Of a stretch of 64,000 nt of DNA, positions 53,214 through 61,529 are shown one piece after another (within the stretch, counting starts at the first letter, position 1; each line of letters opens with the position of its first letter). Made by a program: the position numbers and the translations under genes. The stretch comes from Blautia sp. Lineage in GTDB: Bacteria > Bacillota > Clostridia > Lachnospirales > Lachnospiraceae. The stretch covers positions 124,001 to 188,000 of the forward strand of contig JALEJS010000024.1 in the NCBI GenBank assembly GCA_022769545.1. Direction: 5' to 3'. The notes under the pieces were generated by a model that was not told where the DNA came from, searched no databases, and was given only the letters and a program-made list of their open reading frames with translations.

Positions 53214-53937
53214 TTCGATATCCTCTGGGAGTCACCATTTTTCCCCCGATATTTCTGGTCTGAGAATTTCCGATAAACACCGTTGTAAACATATCCACCT
53301 GCGTGTCCGAAAGCTCACGCAGTGTCATAACCCGGGATTCTTCTCCTTCACGGGCAATCTGACTGACAATTCCGCATACCGTATCCGGCGATTTGTATGT
53401 CATGAGAAGTTCACATGCCCGCTTCAGATAATCATGACGCTTTTTGCTGGAAGGATTGTAAAGGCAGACAACAAAATCTGCCTGAGCTGCTCCCAGAAGT
53501 CTTGCCTCAATTTTTTCCCATGGTGTCAGAAGATCACTCAGAGAAATCAGACAGAAATCATGAATCAATGGAGCACCAAGCACTGCCGCACCGCCGGTAG
53601 CCGCCGTAACCCCGGGAATGATTTCCAGCTCTGTCTGCGGATAGCCAACGCCTACCTCGTACATCAGTCCTGCCATCCCGTACACACCGGCATCCCCGCT
53701 GCAGATCATGGACACCGTCTGTCCCTTCTGCGCTTCCTCAAAGGCAAGCACACAGCGGTCCACCTCTTTTTTCATCGGAGTCGTCATAAATGTTTTATCT
53801 GAAAAATGATCTTTTACCAGATCCACATACACCGTATATCCAATGATCACATCGCTGTCCCGCAAAGCCTGAATGGCTTTTCCTGTCATCTGATCATAGG
53901 CACCGGGACCAATGCCCACCACATATATTTTATTCAA
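53206..53937 (-). CDS. cbiH: Cobalt-precorrin-3 C17-methyltransferase
   Basis: 243 residues, SAM-dependent ring-contraction methyltransferase. YVVGIGPGAYDQMTGKAIQAL, VSMICSGDAGVYGMAGLMYE and GVTAATGGAAVLGAPLIHDF are the family blocks. Its start is a TTG at 53937, with GGAGG eight bases upstream; it overlaps the cbiG end by eight bases. The product is also called CobJ in the aerobic pathway. Confidence 0.92.
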   Translation of the reverse strand: MNKIYVVGIGPGAYDQMTGKAIQALRDSDVIIGYTVYVDLVKDHFSDKTFMTTPMKKEVDRCVLAFEEAQKGQTVSMICSGDAGVYGMAGLMYEVGVGYPQTELEIIPGVTAATGGAAVLGAPLIHDFCLISLSDLLTPWEKIEARLLGAAQADFVVCLYNPSSKKRHDYLKRACELLMTYKSPDTVCGIVSQIAREGEESRVMTLRELSDTQVDMFTTVFIGNSQTRNIGGKMVTPRGYRNV

Positions 53938-55000
53938 AATGAATCCTCCATTCCTTTAACGCCAGCGCAGTCGTCACACCCTCTGCACCCGTTTTTTTCT
54001 TTATGATCCTTCCGTAAGAACTGCCCAGAACGGCACTTCTCTCACAGACATTGTCCACACCGGTAATCTTTTTTACAAATTCCGATTCCGCAAAATCACC
54101 GGGAGTCTCTCTTAGCTGCTCCGGTGAATACGTCTCAAAGGGAATGTTTTTTTCCCTGGCAAAAGCCAGTATTCCCTCTTCCTCCTTTTTCAGATCCACG
54201 CTGCAGACCATCCCCAGTGCTTCCTGACAGATTCCGCCTTCGGCCAGGCACCGGTCTGCTGCCTGTCTGATCTCGTCCGCCGCCTTTCCTTTCCGGCATC
54301 CCATCCCCAGAACGACTGCACCGGGGACAATCGGACAGGTCTTTGCAAACGGGCGGCACTCTCTGTGAACCGTAACCGCAATCCCGATCTGCGGACATTC
54401 CTTCCGGTCCTGTCCGGACACCGGGATTCCCTCTGCGTCACAGAGGATCAGCCCTTCCGGAAGCCGGCCCTCCACAGCAAATTCACTGAAAAAGCCCACC
54501 GGCTCGCCGGCCAGAAGAGCCGCCGAAATCTCCTTTGCCGCCTTCAGATCCGGAACATCACATCCGTTTTCCTTTGCAAATACATCTACGGCAAACTGGC
54601 AGTGAAGATCCGTGGCCGTGGTTATCACCGCCTGCGCACCGAGAATCTCAGCCACCTGCTCCGCAAGAGAATTTGCCCCGCCCAGATGCCCGGCCAGGAG
54701 TGAGATGGCATATTTTCCGCATTCGTCCACCACCAGCACCGCCGGATCCGTCTTTTTGCTGACAATACATGGGGCGATCGACCGGACTGCAATTCCGCAG
54801 GCCCCCACAAAGATCAGGGCATCTTCCTTCTCAAAATGTTCGGCTGTCCACTCTCTGACCGAAACGGATAACGAAGGCTCCAGATATTTGCTTTTCCGAT
54901 ACAGACGAACCTGATATCCGCAAAGCGCAAGCCCTTCGTTCAGCCGAACCGCCGTGTTTTCTCCGGTCAGACTGAAGCAAATCACCGCAATTCTCATCAT
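53930..55000 (-). CDS. cbiG: Cobalt-precorrin-5A hydrolase
   Basis: 356 residues. It opens the ring-A acetate delta-lactone. The N-terminal half has ALIFVGACGIAVRSIAP and the central VVDECGKYAISLLAGHLGGAN (in parts: LLAGHLGGANSLA), and the C-terminal domain has GMGCRKGKAADEI and a final SYGRIIKKKTGAEGVTTALA (in parts). ATG 55000 (or 54997) follows GAGG by nine bases. It lies between cbiF and cbiH. Confidence 0.9.
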   Translation of the reverse strand: MMRIAVICFSLTGENTAVRLNEGLALCGYQVRLYRKSKYLEPSLSVSVREWTAEHFEKEDALIFVGACGIAVRSIAPCIVSKKTDPAVLVVDECGKYAISLLAGHLGGANSLAEQVAEILGAQAVITTATDLHCQFAVDVFAKENGCDVPDLKAAKEISAALLAGEPVGFFSEFAVEGRLPEGLILCDAEGIPVSGQDRKECPQIGIAVTVHRECRPFAKTCPIVPGAVVLGMGCRKGKAADEIRQAADRCLAEGGICQEALGMVCSVDLKKEEEGILAFAREKNIPFETYSPEQLRETPGDFAESEFVKKITGVDNVCERSAVLGSSYGRIIKKKTGAEGVTTALALKEWRIHFE

Positions 55001-55011
55001 ACAGCACCGCC

Positions 55012-55785
55012 TCAACTGTTTTCCTTTGTTTCAGATGCTTTCCGGAATTCGGTCGTAAACGCAGGATCATACAGTCTGGAACGATCATATCCGGATGCAC
55101 CGACCACGTCACCGATAATCATCAGCGCTGTCTTTGTGATATCGTTTTCCTTCGCGGTCTGTGCCAGTGTCCCGACGGTACAGATAAATTTCTTTTCATC
55201 GTCCCAGGTTGCCTTATAGACGATGGCTGCCGGAGTATCCTCACGATATCCTCCCTCGATCAGACGGCGGCTGAGTTCTTCCAGCATACCGGTACTCAGA
55301 AAGATTACCATCGTTGCCTGATGTGCCGCAAAGGACTGGATGCTCTCCAGCGGCGGCACAGGCGTACGCCCTTCCATTCTGGTTATGATCACACTCTGGG
55401 AAATGTCCGGCAGTGTATATTCCAGATTTAATGCACTTGCCGCTCCGCAGAATGCACTCACACCAGGACAGTAATCATAGGCGATTCCTTTCTCATCCAG
55501 GATATCCATCTGCTCCCGGATCGCGCCATAAATACAGGGATCCCCTGTATGAAGCCGGACGGTCGTTTTTCCTGCGGCCTCCGCCTTTTCCATCACCGAA
55601 ATCACTTCCTCAAGGGTCATCCTCGCACTGTTGTGAATGGTGCAGATATCCTTGGTGTATTCCAGAAGTGCCGGATTCACAAGCGATCCTGCGTAAATCA
55701 CCACATCTGCATCCTCGAGAAGTTTTTTTCCCCGCACCGTGATCAGGTCAGCTGCTCCGCTGCCTGCACCAACAAAATGAATCAT
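55012..55785 (-). CDS. cbiF: Cobalt-precorrin-4 C11-methyltransferase
   Basis: 257 residues, SAM-dependent methyltransferase fold. Blocks: FVGAGSGAADLITVRGKKLL, VIYAGSLVNPALLE, RLHTGDPCIYGAIREQMD and PGVSAFCGAASALNLEYTLP (product-binding region). AAGGAG precedes ATG 55785. Also called CobM. Confidence 0.93.
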   Translation of the reverse strand: MIHFVGAGSGAADLITVRGKKLLEDADVVIYAGSLVNPALLEYTKDICTIHNSARMTLEEVISVMEKAEAAGKTTVRLHTGDPCIYGAIREQMDILDEKGIAYDYCPGVSAFCGAASALNLEYTLPDISQSVIITRMEGRTPVPPLESIQSFAAHQATMVIFLSTGMLEELSRRLIEGGYREDTPAAIVYKATWDDEKKFICTVGTLAQTAKENDITKTALMIIGDVVGASGYDRSRLYDPAFTTEFRKASETKENS

Positions 55786-55798
55786 CTTCTTCTGCTCC

Positions 55799-56971
55799 TT
55801 ATGATTTTCTTAATTCCTGTTCCTGCCTTCGGATTCTTCCGGCCAGATCTTCCGCTGCCTGTGTCTCTCCCAGATAGCCGCAGACATTGGAAAAAATCAC
55901 TGCCCCCAGCTGAATCTGTTCATAAGACCTGTGGTCCAGATAATACTGGATCCGCTTTGTGATCTCACCCATCGTACGCTCCAGAAGGCCATACCGTACC
56001 AGGATATCCAGGGCCTCGTCCGTTGTTCCGGCCTCCAGAATCTCCTTTGCACACTCCAGGGTACCGCCGCTTCGGATCGCATTGGATGCGATCACTTCCA
56101 TTCTCCCGTCCGCGCTGTGAGAATGGGTATTCATGATACCGGCAGCAACCTTTACAAATTTTCCGATATGAGACACAAACAGAATTCCCTTCACTCCCAT
56201 ATCAACTGCCATATCTATGGTTTCTCCCACATAGTTGCTGCATTTGATATTTCGCTCAAAGGGAAGCTCCATGTGCTCTTTTAAATACTGCGCGCCGTAA
56301 TTTCCCGGCGTAATCAGCAGATATTCTTCACCCTGCGCCAAATGCTGCTGCATCTCTACCCGAATGCTTTCAATCAGCGCTTTTTCACTCATAGGCTCCA
56401 CAATTCCGGTCGTACCCAGAATGGAGATTCCGTCCACAATTCCCAGACGGGGATTGAAAGTTTTTTTTGCAATTTCTGCCCCGTCCGGAACAGAGATCAC
56501 AATTTCCAGACCTCCCTCATAATCAAAGAGAGCGGCTGCATCTTCCGCTTCCTTCAAAATCATTCTCCTGGGTACCGGATTAATCGCTGCTTCACCTGGT
56601 TTCTGAGACAGTCCGAGTCTGGTTACCCGTCCCACACCGACTCCGCCGTCCAGCAAAATTCCCGGCTGACTGCGTCGCGTTGCTTTTGCATACACAAGAA
56701 TTCCGTCGGTGGTATCCGGGTCATCTCCCGCATCCTTTCGAACCGCGCAGGAAACCGAATGATCCGTTTCCTGAATGTCCTCCAGCAGGACACAGATCTC
56801 GATTCCTTTCGGTGTCATCAGCTTCACTTCATCCATTCTGTCGTGTCCCAGAAGCATCATGACAGCACCTTTGCATGCCGCAGCCGCGCAGGATCCGGTC
56901 GTATAACCAAAGCGCATTTTTTTTCGGCCGCGAATCACATAGTAATCCTCCAGCCCGTTTTTGTGCTCCAT
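55799..56971 (-). CDS. cbiD: Cobalt-precorrin-5B C1-methyltransferase
   Basis: 390 residues. RFGYTTGSCAAAACKGAVMM is the diagnostic N-terminus, followed by ITPGNYGAQYLKE, ILFVSHIGKFVKVAAGIMNTHSHSADGRME (in parts: HIGKFVKVAAGI, MNTHSHSADGR). It is specific to the anaerobic (early cobalt) pathway. It is the first gene of the cobalamin operon. ATG 56971 is used; a TTG at 56974 is the alternative closer to GGAGG. Confidence 0.92.
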   Translation of the reverse strand: MEHKNGLEDYYVIRGRKKMRFGYTTGSCAAAACKGAVMMLLGHDRMDEVKLMTPKGIEICVLLEDIQETDHSVSCAVRKDAGDDPDTTDGILVYAKATRRSQPGILLDGGVGVGRVTRLGLSQKPGEAAINPVPRRMILKEAEDAAALFDYEGGLEIVISVPDGAEIAKKTFNPRLGIVDGISILGTTGIVEPMSEKALIESIRVEMQQHLAQGEEYLLITPGNYGAQYLKEHMELPFERNIKCSNYVGETIDMAVDMGVKGILFVSHIGKFVKVAAGIMNTHSHSADGRMEVIASNAIRSGGTLECAKEILEAGTTDEALDILVRYGLLERTMGEITKRIQYYLDHRSYEQIQLGAVIFSNVCGYLGETQAAEDLAGRIRRQEQELRKS

Positions 56972-57009
56972 CAAATACGCTTCCTCCTTTTCATCTCATT
57001 ACCCTAAGG

Positions 57010-57042
57010 ATTATAGCACGAAATTCCGTTTCATGATATACT
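57010..57042. promoter_or_regulatory. Divergent extended -10 promoters of cbiD and the pseudouridine synthase gene, with central inverted repeat
   Basis: Minus strand: TGC-TATAAT (-10 at 57015-57010). Plus strand: TGA-TATACT (-10 at 57037-57042). Between them CACGAAA-TTCCG-TTTCATG (57017-57035) is an inverted repeat with six of seven pairs. No good -35 hexamer is seen for either side. Confidence 0.55.
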
Positions 57043-57071
57043 ATCTTATATTAATTTTAAAGGATAAAAAA

Positions 57072-57977
57072 ATGAATCGTACGATAGAATTTATCATCGA
57101 GCCGGAACAGGAAAATATGACGATTGTGAATTTTCTCCGCCGGAAAGGACTGTCCCGCAATATACTGGTCAGAATGAAAGAACTTCCCGGCTCCATCCTG
57201 CAAAACGGACACAGAGCATATGGACGAACCGTTCTGAAGAAGGGCGATCTGCTTACCGTCCACATCCCGGAGACGGAACCATCTGATAAAATTGTTCCGG
57301 TAAAAATGGATCTGGACATCTGCTATGAGGACGAGGATCTTCTGATCGTAAATAAGGCTGCCGCAATGCCGGTGCACCCTTCGATCGGCCATTACGAAAA
57401 CACATTGTCAAACGGAATTATGTATTATTATCAGCAGAAAGGACAGCCATTTGTATTTCGCTGCATCAATCGTCTGGACCGTGACACAACCGGTCTTTTG
57501 ATTCTGGCCAAAAATCCATACAGTGCAGCCGTCCTGAATCAGCAGATGGTCCGCCGGCAGATTCACCGTACGTATCTGGCCGTCGTGTCCGGCAGACTTC
57601 CCAAAAGCGGAACCATCCGTGCTCCGATCCGGCGCCGTCCCGATTCCACCATTGAGCGGGAGGTCGATTATGAATCCGGCGAAGAAGCAGTCACACATTT
57701 TAGATGTCTCGCATTCCGGGACGGCTATTCTCTCGCACAGCTTTGCCTGGAAACGGGACGCACCCATCAGATCCGCGTCCACATGAAACACATCGGACAT
57801 CCCCTTCCGGGTGATTTTCTCTACAACCAGGATTACCGCTGTTTTTCCAGACAGCCTCTGCATTCCTGGAAGCTGGAATTTGAACATCCCTGCACCGGTA
57901 TCCCGATGCATTTTACCGCTCCGGTTCCGGAGGATATCTGCAGAGTGTTTCCGGATGCTGTTTCATTTTGTCCATAA
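57072..57977 (+). CDS. RluA-family pseudouridine synthase
   Basis: 301 residues. An S4-like N-terminus (IVNFLRRKGLSRNILVRMK) precedes the catalytic domain with RCINRLDRDTTGLLILAKN containing the active Asp, and ETGRTHQIRVHMKHIGHPL. It modifies uridines in rRNA or tRNA; the RluA/C/D sub-type cannot be fixed. ATG 57072 follows AAAGGATAAAAAA; longer in-frame extension enters the cbiD promoter and is unlikely. Confidence 0.9.
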   Translation: MNRTIEFIIEPEQENMTIVNFLRRKGLSRNILVRMKELPGSILQNGHRAYGRTVLKKGDLLTVHIPETEPSDKIVPVKMDLDICYEDEDLLIVNKAAAMPVHPSIGHYENTLSNGIMYYYQQKGQPFVFRCINRLDRDTTGLLILAKNPYSAAVLNQQMVRRQIHRTYLAVVSGRLPKSGTIRAPIRRRPDSTIEREVDYESGEEAVTHFRCLAFRDGYSLAQLCLETGRTHQIRVHMKHIGHPLPGDFLYNQDYRCFSRQPLHSWKLEFEHPCTGIPMHFTAPVPEDICRVFPDAVSFCP

Positions 57978-57992
57978 ACATGCCGTCACGCA

Positions 57993-58035
57993 AAAGAAAG
58001 GGCACCACCGATTTTTCGGCAGATGCCCTTTCTTT
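57993..58035. terminator. Bidirectional terminator between the RluA-like gene and coaX
   Basis: A perfect 12-bp stem (57993-58004 with 58024-58035) has A-rich and T-rich flanks on both strands, serving both converging genes. Confidence 0.8.
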
Positions 58036-58040
58036 GTCGC

Positions 58041-58805
58041 TTATTTATTTTTGTTGTATATGATCATCAGACCTTTTAACAGCAGATCCTCATCCAGGAT
58101 CACTTCGCGTTTGCAGTGTGGCACAATTTTTTTGGCAAGACCGCCGGTGGCAATCACGGTTGTCTTCTGTCCCAGTTCTTCCTCAATACGCTCCACGATT
58201 CCGTCAATGGCAGCCGCATTGCTGTACAGTACACCGCTCTTCATACATTCGATGGTGTTTTTTCCGATCAGTCGTTTCGGTGCTTCGATACTGATGCCGC
58301 TCAGCTGTGATGCCCGTGCAGTCAGTGCATCCAGAGAGATCCGCACACCCGGAAGAATCATTCCACCGATGTAATGATGCTTTTCGTCCACGACAGAAAA
58401 GGTTGTTGCGGTTCCCATGTCCACGATGATCTGCGGAAGAGGATACAGCGCAATCCCGGCTACCGCATTGGCAACAAGATCTGCACCCAGCTGTGCCGGA
58501 TGATCCATCATAATATTCAGTCCGGTCTTTATCCCCGGTCCGAGAACCATAACTTCTTTTTTCAGAATTTTCTCTGCCGCAAGCTTTGCAATATTGGTAA
58601 TCTGCGGAACAACAGAGGAAATGATTCCCCCCTCAATTTCCGATCCTTTGATATGGTAAATATCCAGAATCGTCTTGATGTCCACCGCATATTCCAGCTC
58701 CGTCTTTGTGCGTACAGTGGAAATCCGTTCAATAAAACAGGTCTTCTCCTGATCAATACATCCAACTACAATGTTGGTATTTCCTATGTCGATCGCCAGA
58801 ATCAT
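58041..58805 (-). CDS. coaX: Type III pantothenate kinase
   Basis: 254 residues of acetate/sugar kinase fold. ILAIDIGNTNIVVGCI is the phosphate loop, with SSVVPQIT, LGADLVANAVAG, IIVDMGTATTFSVVDE and PGVRISLDALTARASQL. First committed step of CoA synthesis. It is last in coaBC-panT-coaX, so synthesis and pantothenate uptake are encoded together. Confidence 0.94.
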   Translation of the reverse strand: MILAIDIGNTNIVVGCIDQEKTCFIERISTVRTKTELEYAVDIKTILDIYHIKGSEIEGGIISSVVPQITNIAKLAAEKILKKEVMVLGPGIKTGLNIMMDHPAQLGADLVANAVAGIALYPLPQIIVDMGTATTFSVVDEKHHYIGGMILPGVRISLDALTARASQLSGISIEAPKRLIGKNTIECMKSGVLYSNAAAIDGIVERIEEELGQKTTVIATGGLAKKIVPHCKREVILDEDLLLKGLMIIYNKNK

Positions 58806-58839
58806 AATATGCTCCTCTTTTTTAATGATAAAAATACTG

Positions 58840-59442
58840 TCACTGGACAGAAATCATTTTCGCCTTAAAAAGTGCGGTTCCTACTGCTGCGGAAATAATG
58901 GTCGAAGCAAGCATTTCCACCACTGCATTCACGCCCACAAATGTGCAGATGAATACGAGAACATTTTTCCCTCCCATCAGCTCCTGCATGTAGGATGTAT
59001 TGCCAAACAAAACAACCAGCGCAGTCATAAAGAACAGTGTGTTCAGAAACGCAGAAAAGAATCCGGTCACGGCACAGGCCATGTAGGTATTATGCTTATG
59101 CAATGCACGGAAGATGTATCCCAGCAGAAATCCGTCCAGAAGTCTCGGCACAAATCTCTGAATAAATGCCAGAATCGGATTGATTCCTACAAGTATAGCT
59201 CCCATTCCGCTCGGAACACCGATTCCGAAGCACTGCAGAAAGCTCAGCAGGCCGAAAATTGCTCCGGCAATCGCACCCCCCACCGGTCCGAGCGCAATCG
59301 CACAGATCGCCATCGGGATCACATTCAGTGAGATGACCAGCGGCCCGATGGGAATACTTCCAATGGGTGTAAATGCAAATATGATCAGCACAGCTGTCAT
59401 AAGAGCCAGAATCGTCAGTTGCTTTGTTTTTGTTGTTGTCAT
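58840..59442 (-). CDS. panT: ECF transporter S component, probably pantothenate (PanT-like)
   Basis: 200 residues with six hydrophobic helices. The start TTTKTKQLTILALMTAVLII and GPVGGAIAGAIFGLLSFLQ are S-component-like; IPIGPLVISLNVIPMAI is typical of PanT. Substrate is inferred from its position between coaBC and coaX. ATG 59442 has AAGGAGG upstream. Confidence 0.78.
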   Translation of the reverse strand: MTTTKTKQLTILALMTAVLIIFAFTPIGSIPIGPLVISLNVIPMAICAIALGPVGGAIAGAIFGLLSFLQCFGIGVPSGMGAILVGINPILAFIQRFVPRLLDGFLLGYIFRALHKHNTYMACAVTGFFSAFLNTLFFMTALVVLFGNTSYMQELMGGKNVLVFICTFVGVNAVVEMLASTIISAAVGTALFKAKMISVQ

Positions 59443-59525
59443 AGTTCGTTCCTCCTTGTTATCGTTCTCTTTCGAGATACAATACGGTGCTGGATTGTGG
59501 GATGACAGTTTTCCCACATCCTGTG

Positions 59526-60737
59526 TTAACAGTTACCTGATTTCCGTTTTTTTGTTTCGGAAATAATTTTATCCAGGATTTTTGCGGATACATCCTCCTT
59601 TGTCATCATGGGGAGTGATATTTCCTCATCCTGTGTAATCAGAGTAATCACATTGGTGTCTCCCTGGAATCCGGCGCCTTCTACCTTAACATTATTCGCC
59701 GCAATCATATCCAGGTTTTTCTTCACCAGCTTTCCTCTGGAATTACCGATCATATTCTCTGTTTCCATGGAAAAGCCGCACAGGAACTGTCCTTCCCGCT
59801 TATGGGCTCCGAGATATCCCAGGATATCGTCGGTACGCTCCAATTCGATGGACATCTGCGCATCACTTTTTTTCACTTTTTCATCATATATTTTTTTCGG
59901 ACGGTAGTCTGCCACAGCCGCCGCCTTAATGATAATATCCTGGCTGTCACTTTCTGCCAGAACGGCTTCATACATATCCCGGGCAGTGACAACCGGAATC
60001 ATTTTTACAAACGCCGGCGGCTTCAAAGCCGTTCTTCCGCTGACAAGCGTCACCTGTGCACCTCTGTATGCCGCAATTTTTGCCAGTGCATATCCCATTT
60101 TCCCGGAGGAATGATTGGTGATATAACGCACCGGATCAATAGACTCCTGTGTGGGGCCTGCCGTAATCAGGATTTTCTTTCCGGAAAGATCCTTCTCATA
60201 CAGGGCTGCGATAATATATTCCAGAAGATCCTCCGGCTCCGGCATTTTTCCGGCTCCGGTATCTCCGCAGGCAAGGTATCCGCTTGCCGGTGTGATTACC
60301 TGATATCCGTATTTTTGCAGACTTGCAAGATTATCCTGTACCACTGCGTTTTCATACATAGCCGTATTCATGGCAGGAGAAAGGATTTTGCTGCAGGTAC
60401 ATGCCATGGCGGTGGTCGTCAGCATATCATCTGCGATTCCGTGTGCCAGCTTGCCGATCACATTGGCACTGCAGGGTGCAATCATAAATACATCCGCCTT
60501 TTTGGCAAGAGCCACATGCTCCACCTGGAACTGGAAATTCCGGTCAAACGTATCAATCAGGCATTTATTTCCGGTCAACGTCTCGAAGGTAATCGGATGA
60601 ATGAAATTCACAGCATTTTTCGTCATGATCACATGAACATCTGCATGTTTTTTTACCAGCATACTCGCCAGTGAAGCCGTTTTGTAGGCAGCGATACTGC
60701 CGGACACACCTAAGACAACTGTTTTTCCTTTCAACAT
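59526..60737 (-). CDS. coaBC: Bifunctional phosphopantothenoylcysteine synthetase/decarboxylase
   Basis: 403 residues. The flavin decarboxylase CoaC half (1-185) has LGVSGSIAAYKTASLAS, APCSANVIGKLAHGIADDML (in parts) and SPAMNTAMYEN with the PASG cysteine region YLACGDTGAGKMPEP. The CoaB synthetase half has ITAGPTQESIDPVRYITNHSSGKMGYALA (in parts: TAGPTQESIDPVR, NHSSGKMGYAL) and the KK-containing clamp. GGAGG lies upstream of ATG 60737. Confidence 0.94.
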   Translation of the reverse strand: MLKGKTVVLGVSGSIAAYKTASLASMLVKKHADVHVIMTKNAVNFIHPITFETLTGNKCLIDTFDRNFQFQVEHVALAKKADVFMIAPCSANVIGKLAHGIADDMLTTTAMACTCSKILSPAMNTAMYENAVVQDNLASLQKYGYQVITPASGYLACGDTGAGKMPEPEDLLEYIIAALYEKDLSGKKILITAGPTQESIDPVRYITNHSSGKMGYALAKIAAYRGAQVTLVSGRTALKPPAFVKMIPVVTARDMYEAVLAESDSQDIIIKAAAVADYRPKKIYDEKVKKSDAQMSIELERTDDILGYLGAHKREGQFLCGFSMETENMIGNSRGKLVKKNLDMIAANNVKVEGAGFQGDTNVITLITQDEEISLPMMTKEDVSAKILDKIISETKKRKSGNC

Positions 60738-60760
60738 CAGTCATTTCCTCCTTCCGGCTT

Positions 60761-60790
60761 ATTATAGTGCATCACTCTGTTAAAATGCAA
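60761..60790 (-). promoter_or_regulatory. Promoter of the coaBC-panT-coaX operon
   Basis: Minus strand: TTGCAT (60790-60785), 18-bp spacer, TATAAT (60766-60761). The -35 lies in the left arm of a 9-bp inverted repeat (60782-60790 with 60806-60814). Confidence 0.65.
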
Positions 60791-60843
60791 CGGATTTTTC
60801 ATTGTTTGCATTTTTGTACATCTTCCGGATCCCCAAACCGTGT

Positions 60844-60860
60844 GGTATCATAATGATACC
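60844..60860. promoter_or_regulatory. Perfect 17-bp palindrome upstream of mnmM
   Basis: GGTATCATAATGATACC is symmetric around 60852, lies 39 bp before the mnmM start, and contains a CATAAT -10-like hexamer. It resembles a dimeric repressor site. Confidence 0.5.
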
Positions 60861-60898
60861 GAAACAAAAGTCATCAACCGTAATAAAAGGAGGTTCCT

Positions 60899-61462
60899 AT
60901 GAAAAATATACAGATCACACAATGGCTGACTGAATTTATGAAACAGCAGGTCCGGCCGGGAGATCTCTGCATCGATGCAACAATGGGAAACGGAAACGAT
61001 ACCCTGACGCTGTCCTCTCTTTGCATGGAAACCGGACAGGTACTTGCTTTTGATATCCAGGAACAGGCATTGTCCCGGACCAGACAGCTTCTGGAGGAAA
61101 AATCTCCTTTCCGGAATTACCGTCTGATTCTGGATTCCCATGAACATCTGGAGCTATACGCACAGCCGGAAACCGTATCCTGCATCGTTTTCAATTTCGG
61201 GTATCTGCCAGGCTCTGATCACCGGCTGTCCACACAGACAGAAAGCAGCCTGACCGCTCTTGGTGCGGCGCTTCGCCTTCTGAAAAGAGAAGGTCTCCTC
61301 TGCCTCTGTCTCTACAGCGGAAAAGACACCGGATTTGAGGAAAGAGAAGCCATTCTCCGATGGCTGAAAGGGCTGGATCCCCGGCAGTATCTGGTCATCT
61401 GCTGCGAATATTATAATCGGGCCAATCATCCGCCTCTTCCGGTACTTGTTATTAAGTTATAG
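60899..61462 (+). CDS. mnmM: tRNA wobble-uridine methyltransferase MnmM (YtqB-like)
   Basis: 187 residues, class I SAM methyltransferase. DLCIDATMGNGNDTLTLSSL is the SAM loop typical of YtqB/MnmM, with VLAFDIQEQAL and FNFGYLPGSDH. MnmM completes 5-methylaminomethyl-2-thiouridine at the wobble base in Gram-positives. AAAGGAGG precedes ATG 60899 or the adjacent codon. The call is by family resemblance. Confidence 0.83.
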   Translation: MKNIQITQWLTEFMKQQVRPGDLCIDATMGNGNDTLTLSSLCMETGQVLAFDIQEQALSRTRQLLEEKSPFRNYRLILDSHEHLELYAQPETVSCIVFNFGYLPGSDHRLSTQTESSLTALGAALRLLKREGLLCLCLYSGKDTGFEEREAILRWLKGLDPRQYLVICCEYYNRANHPPLPVLVIKL

Positions 61463-61492
61463 ATGAGCCAAAGGACAAATGGGCACAAAATA

Positions 61493-61514
61493 CGCGGCGG
61501 ATCACTCCGCCGCG
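61493..61514. terminator. 9-bp G/C hairpin between mnmM and the cyclophilin gene
   Basis: CGCGGCGGA (61493-61501) pairs perfectly with TCCGCCGCG (61506-61514). On the minus strand it is followed by TATTTTG; on the plus strand no T run follows. Confidence 0.5.
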
Positions 61515-61529
61515 CACAACCCCCCTGTA

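Noticed and set aside
56975-57071. Cobalamin riboswitch before cbiD
   Set aside because: The leader is too short and shows no B12-box-like conserved core.
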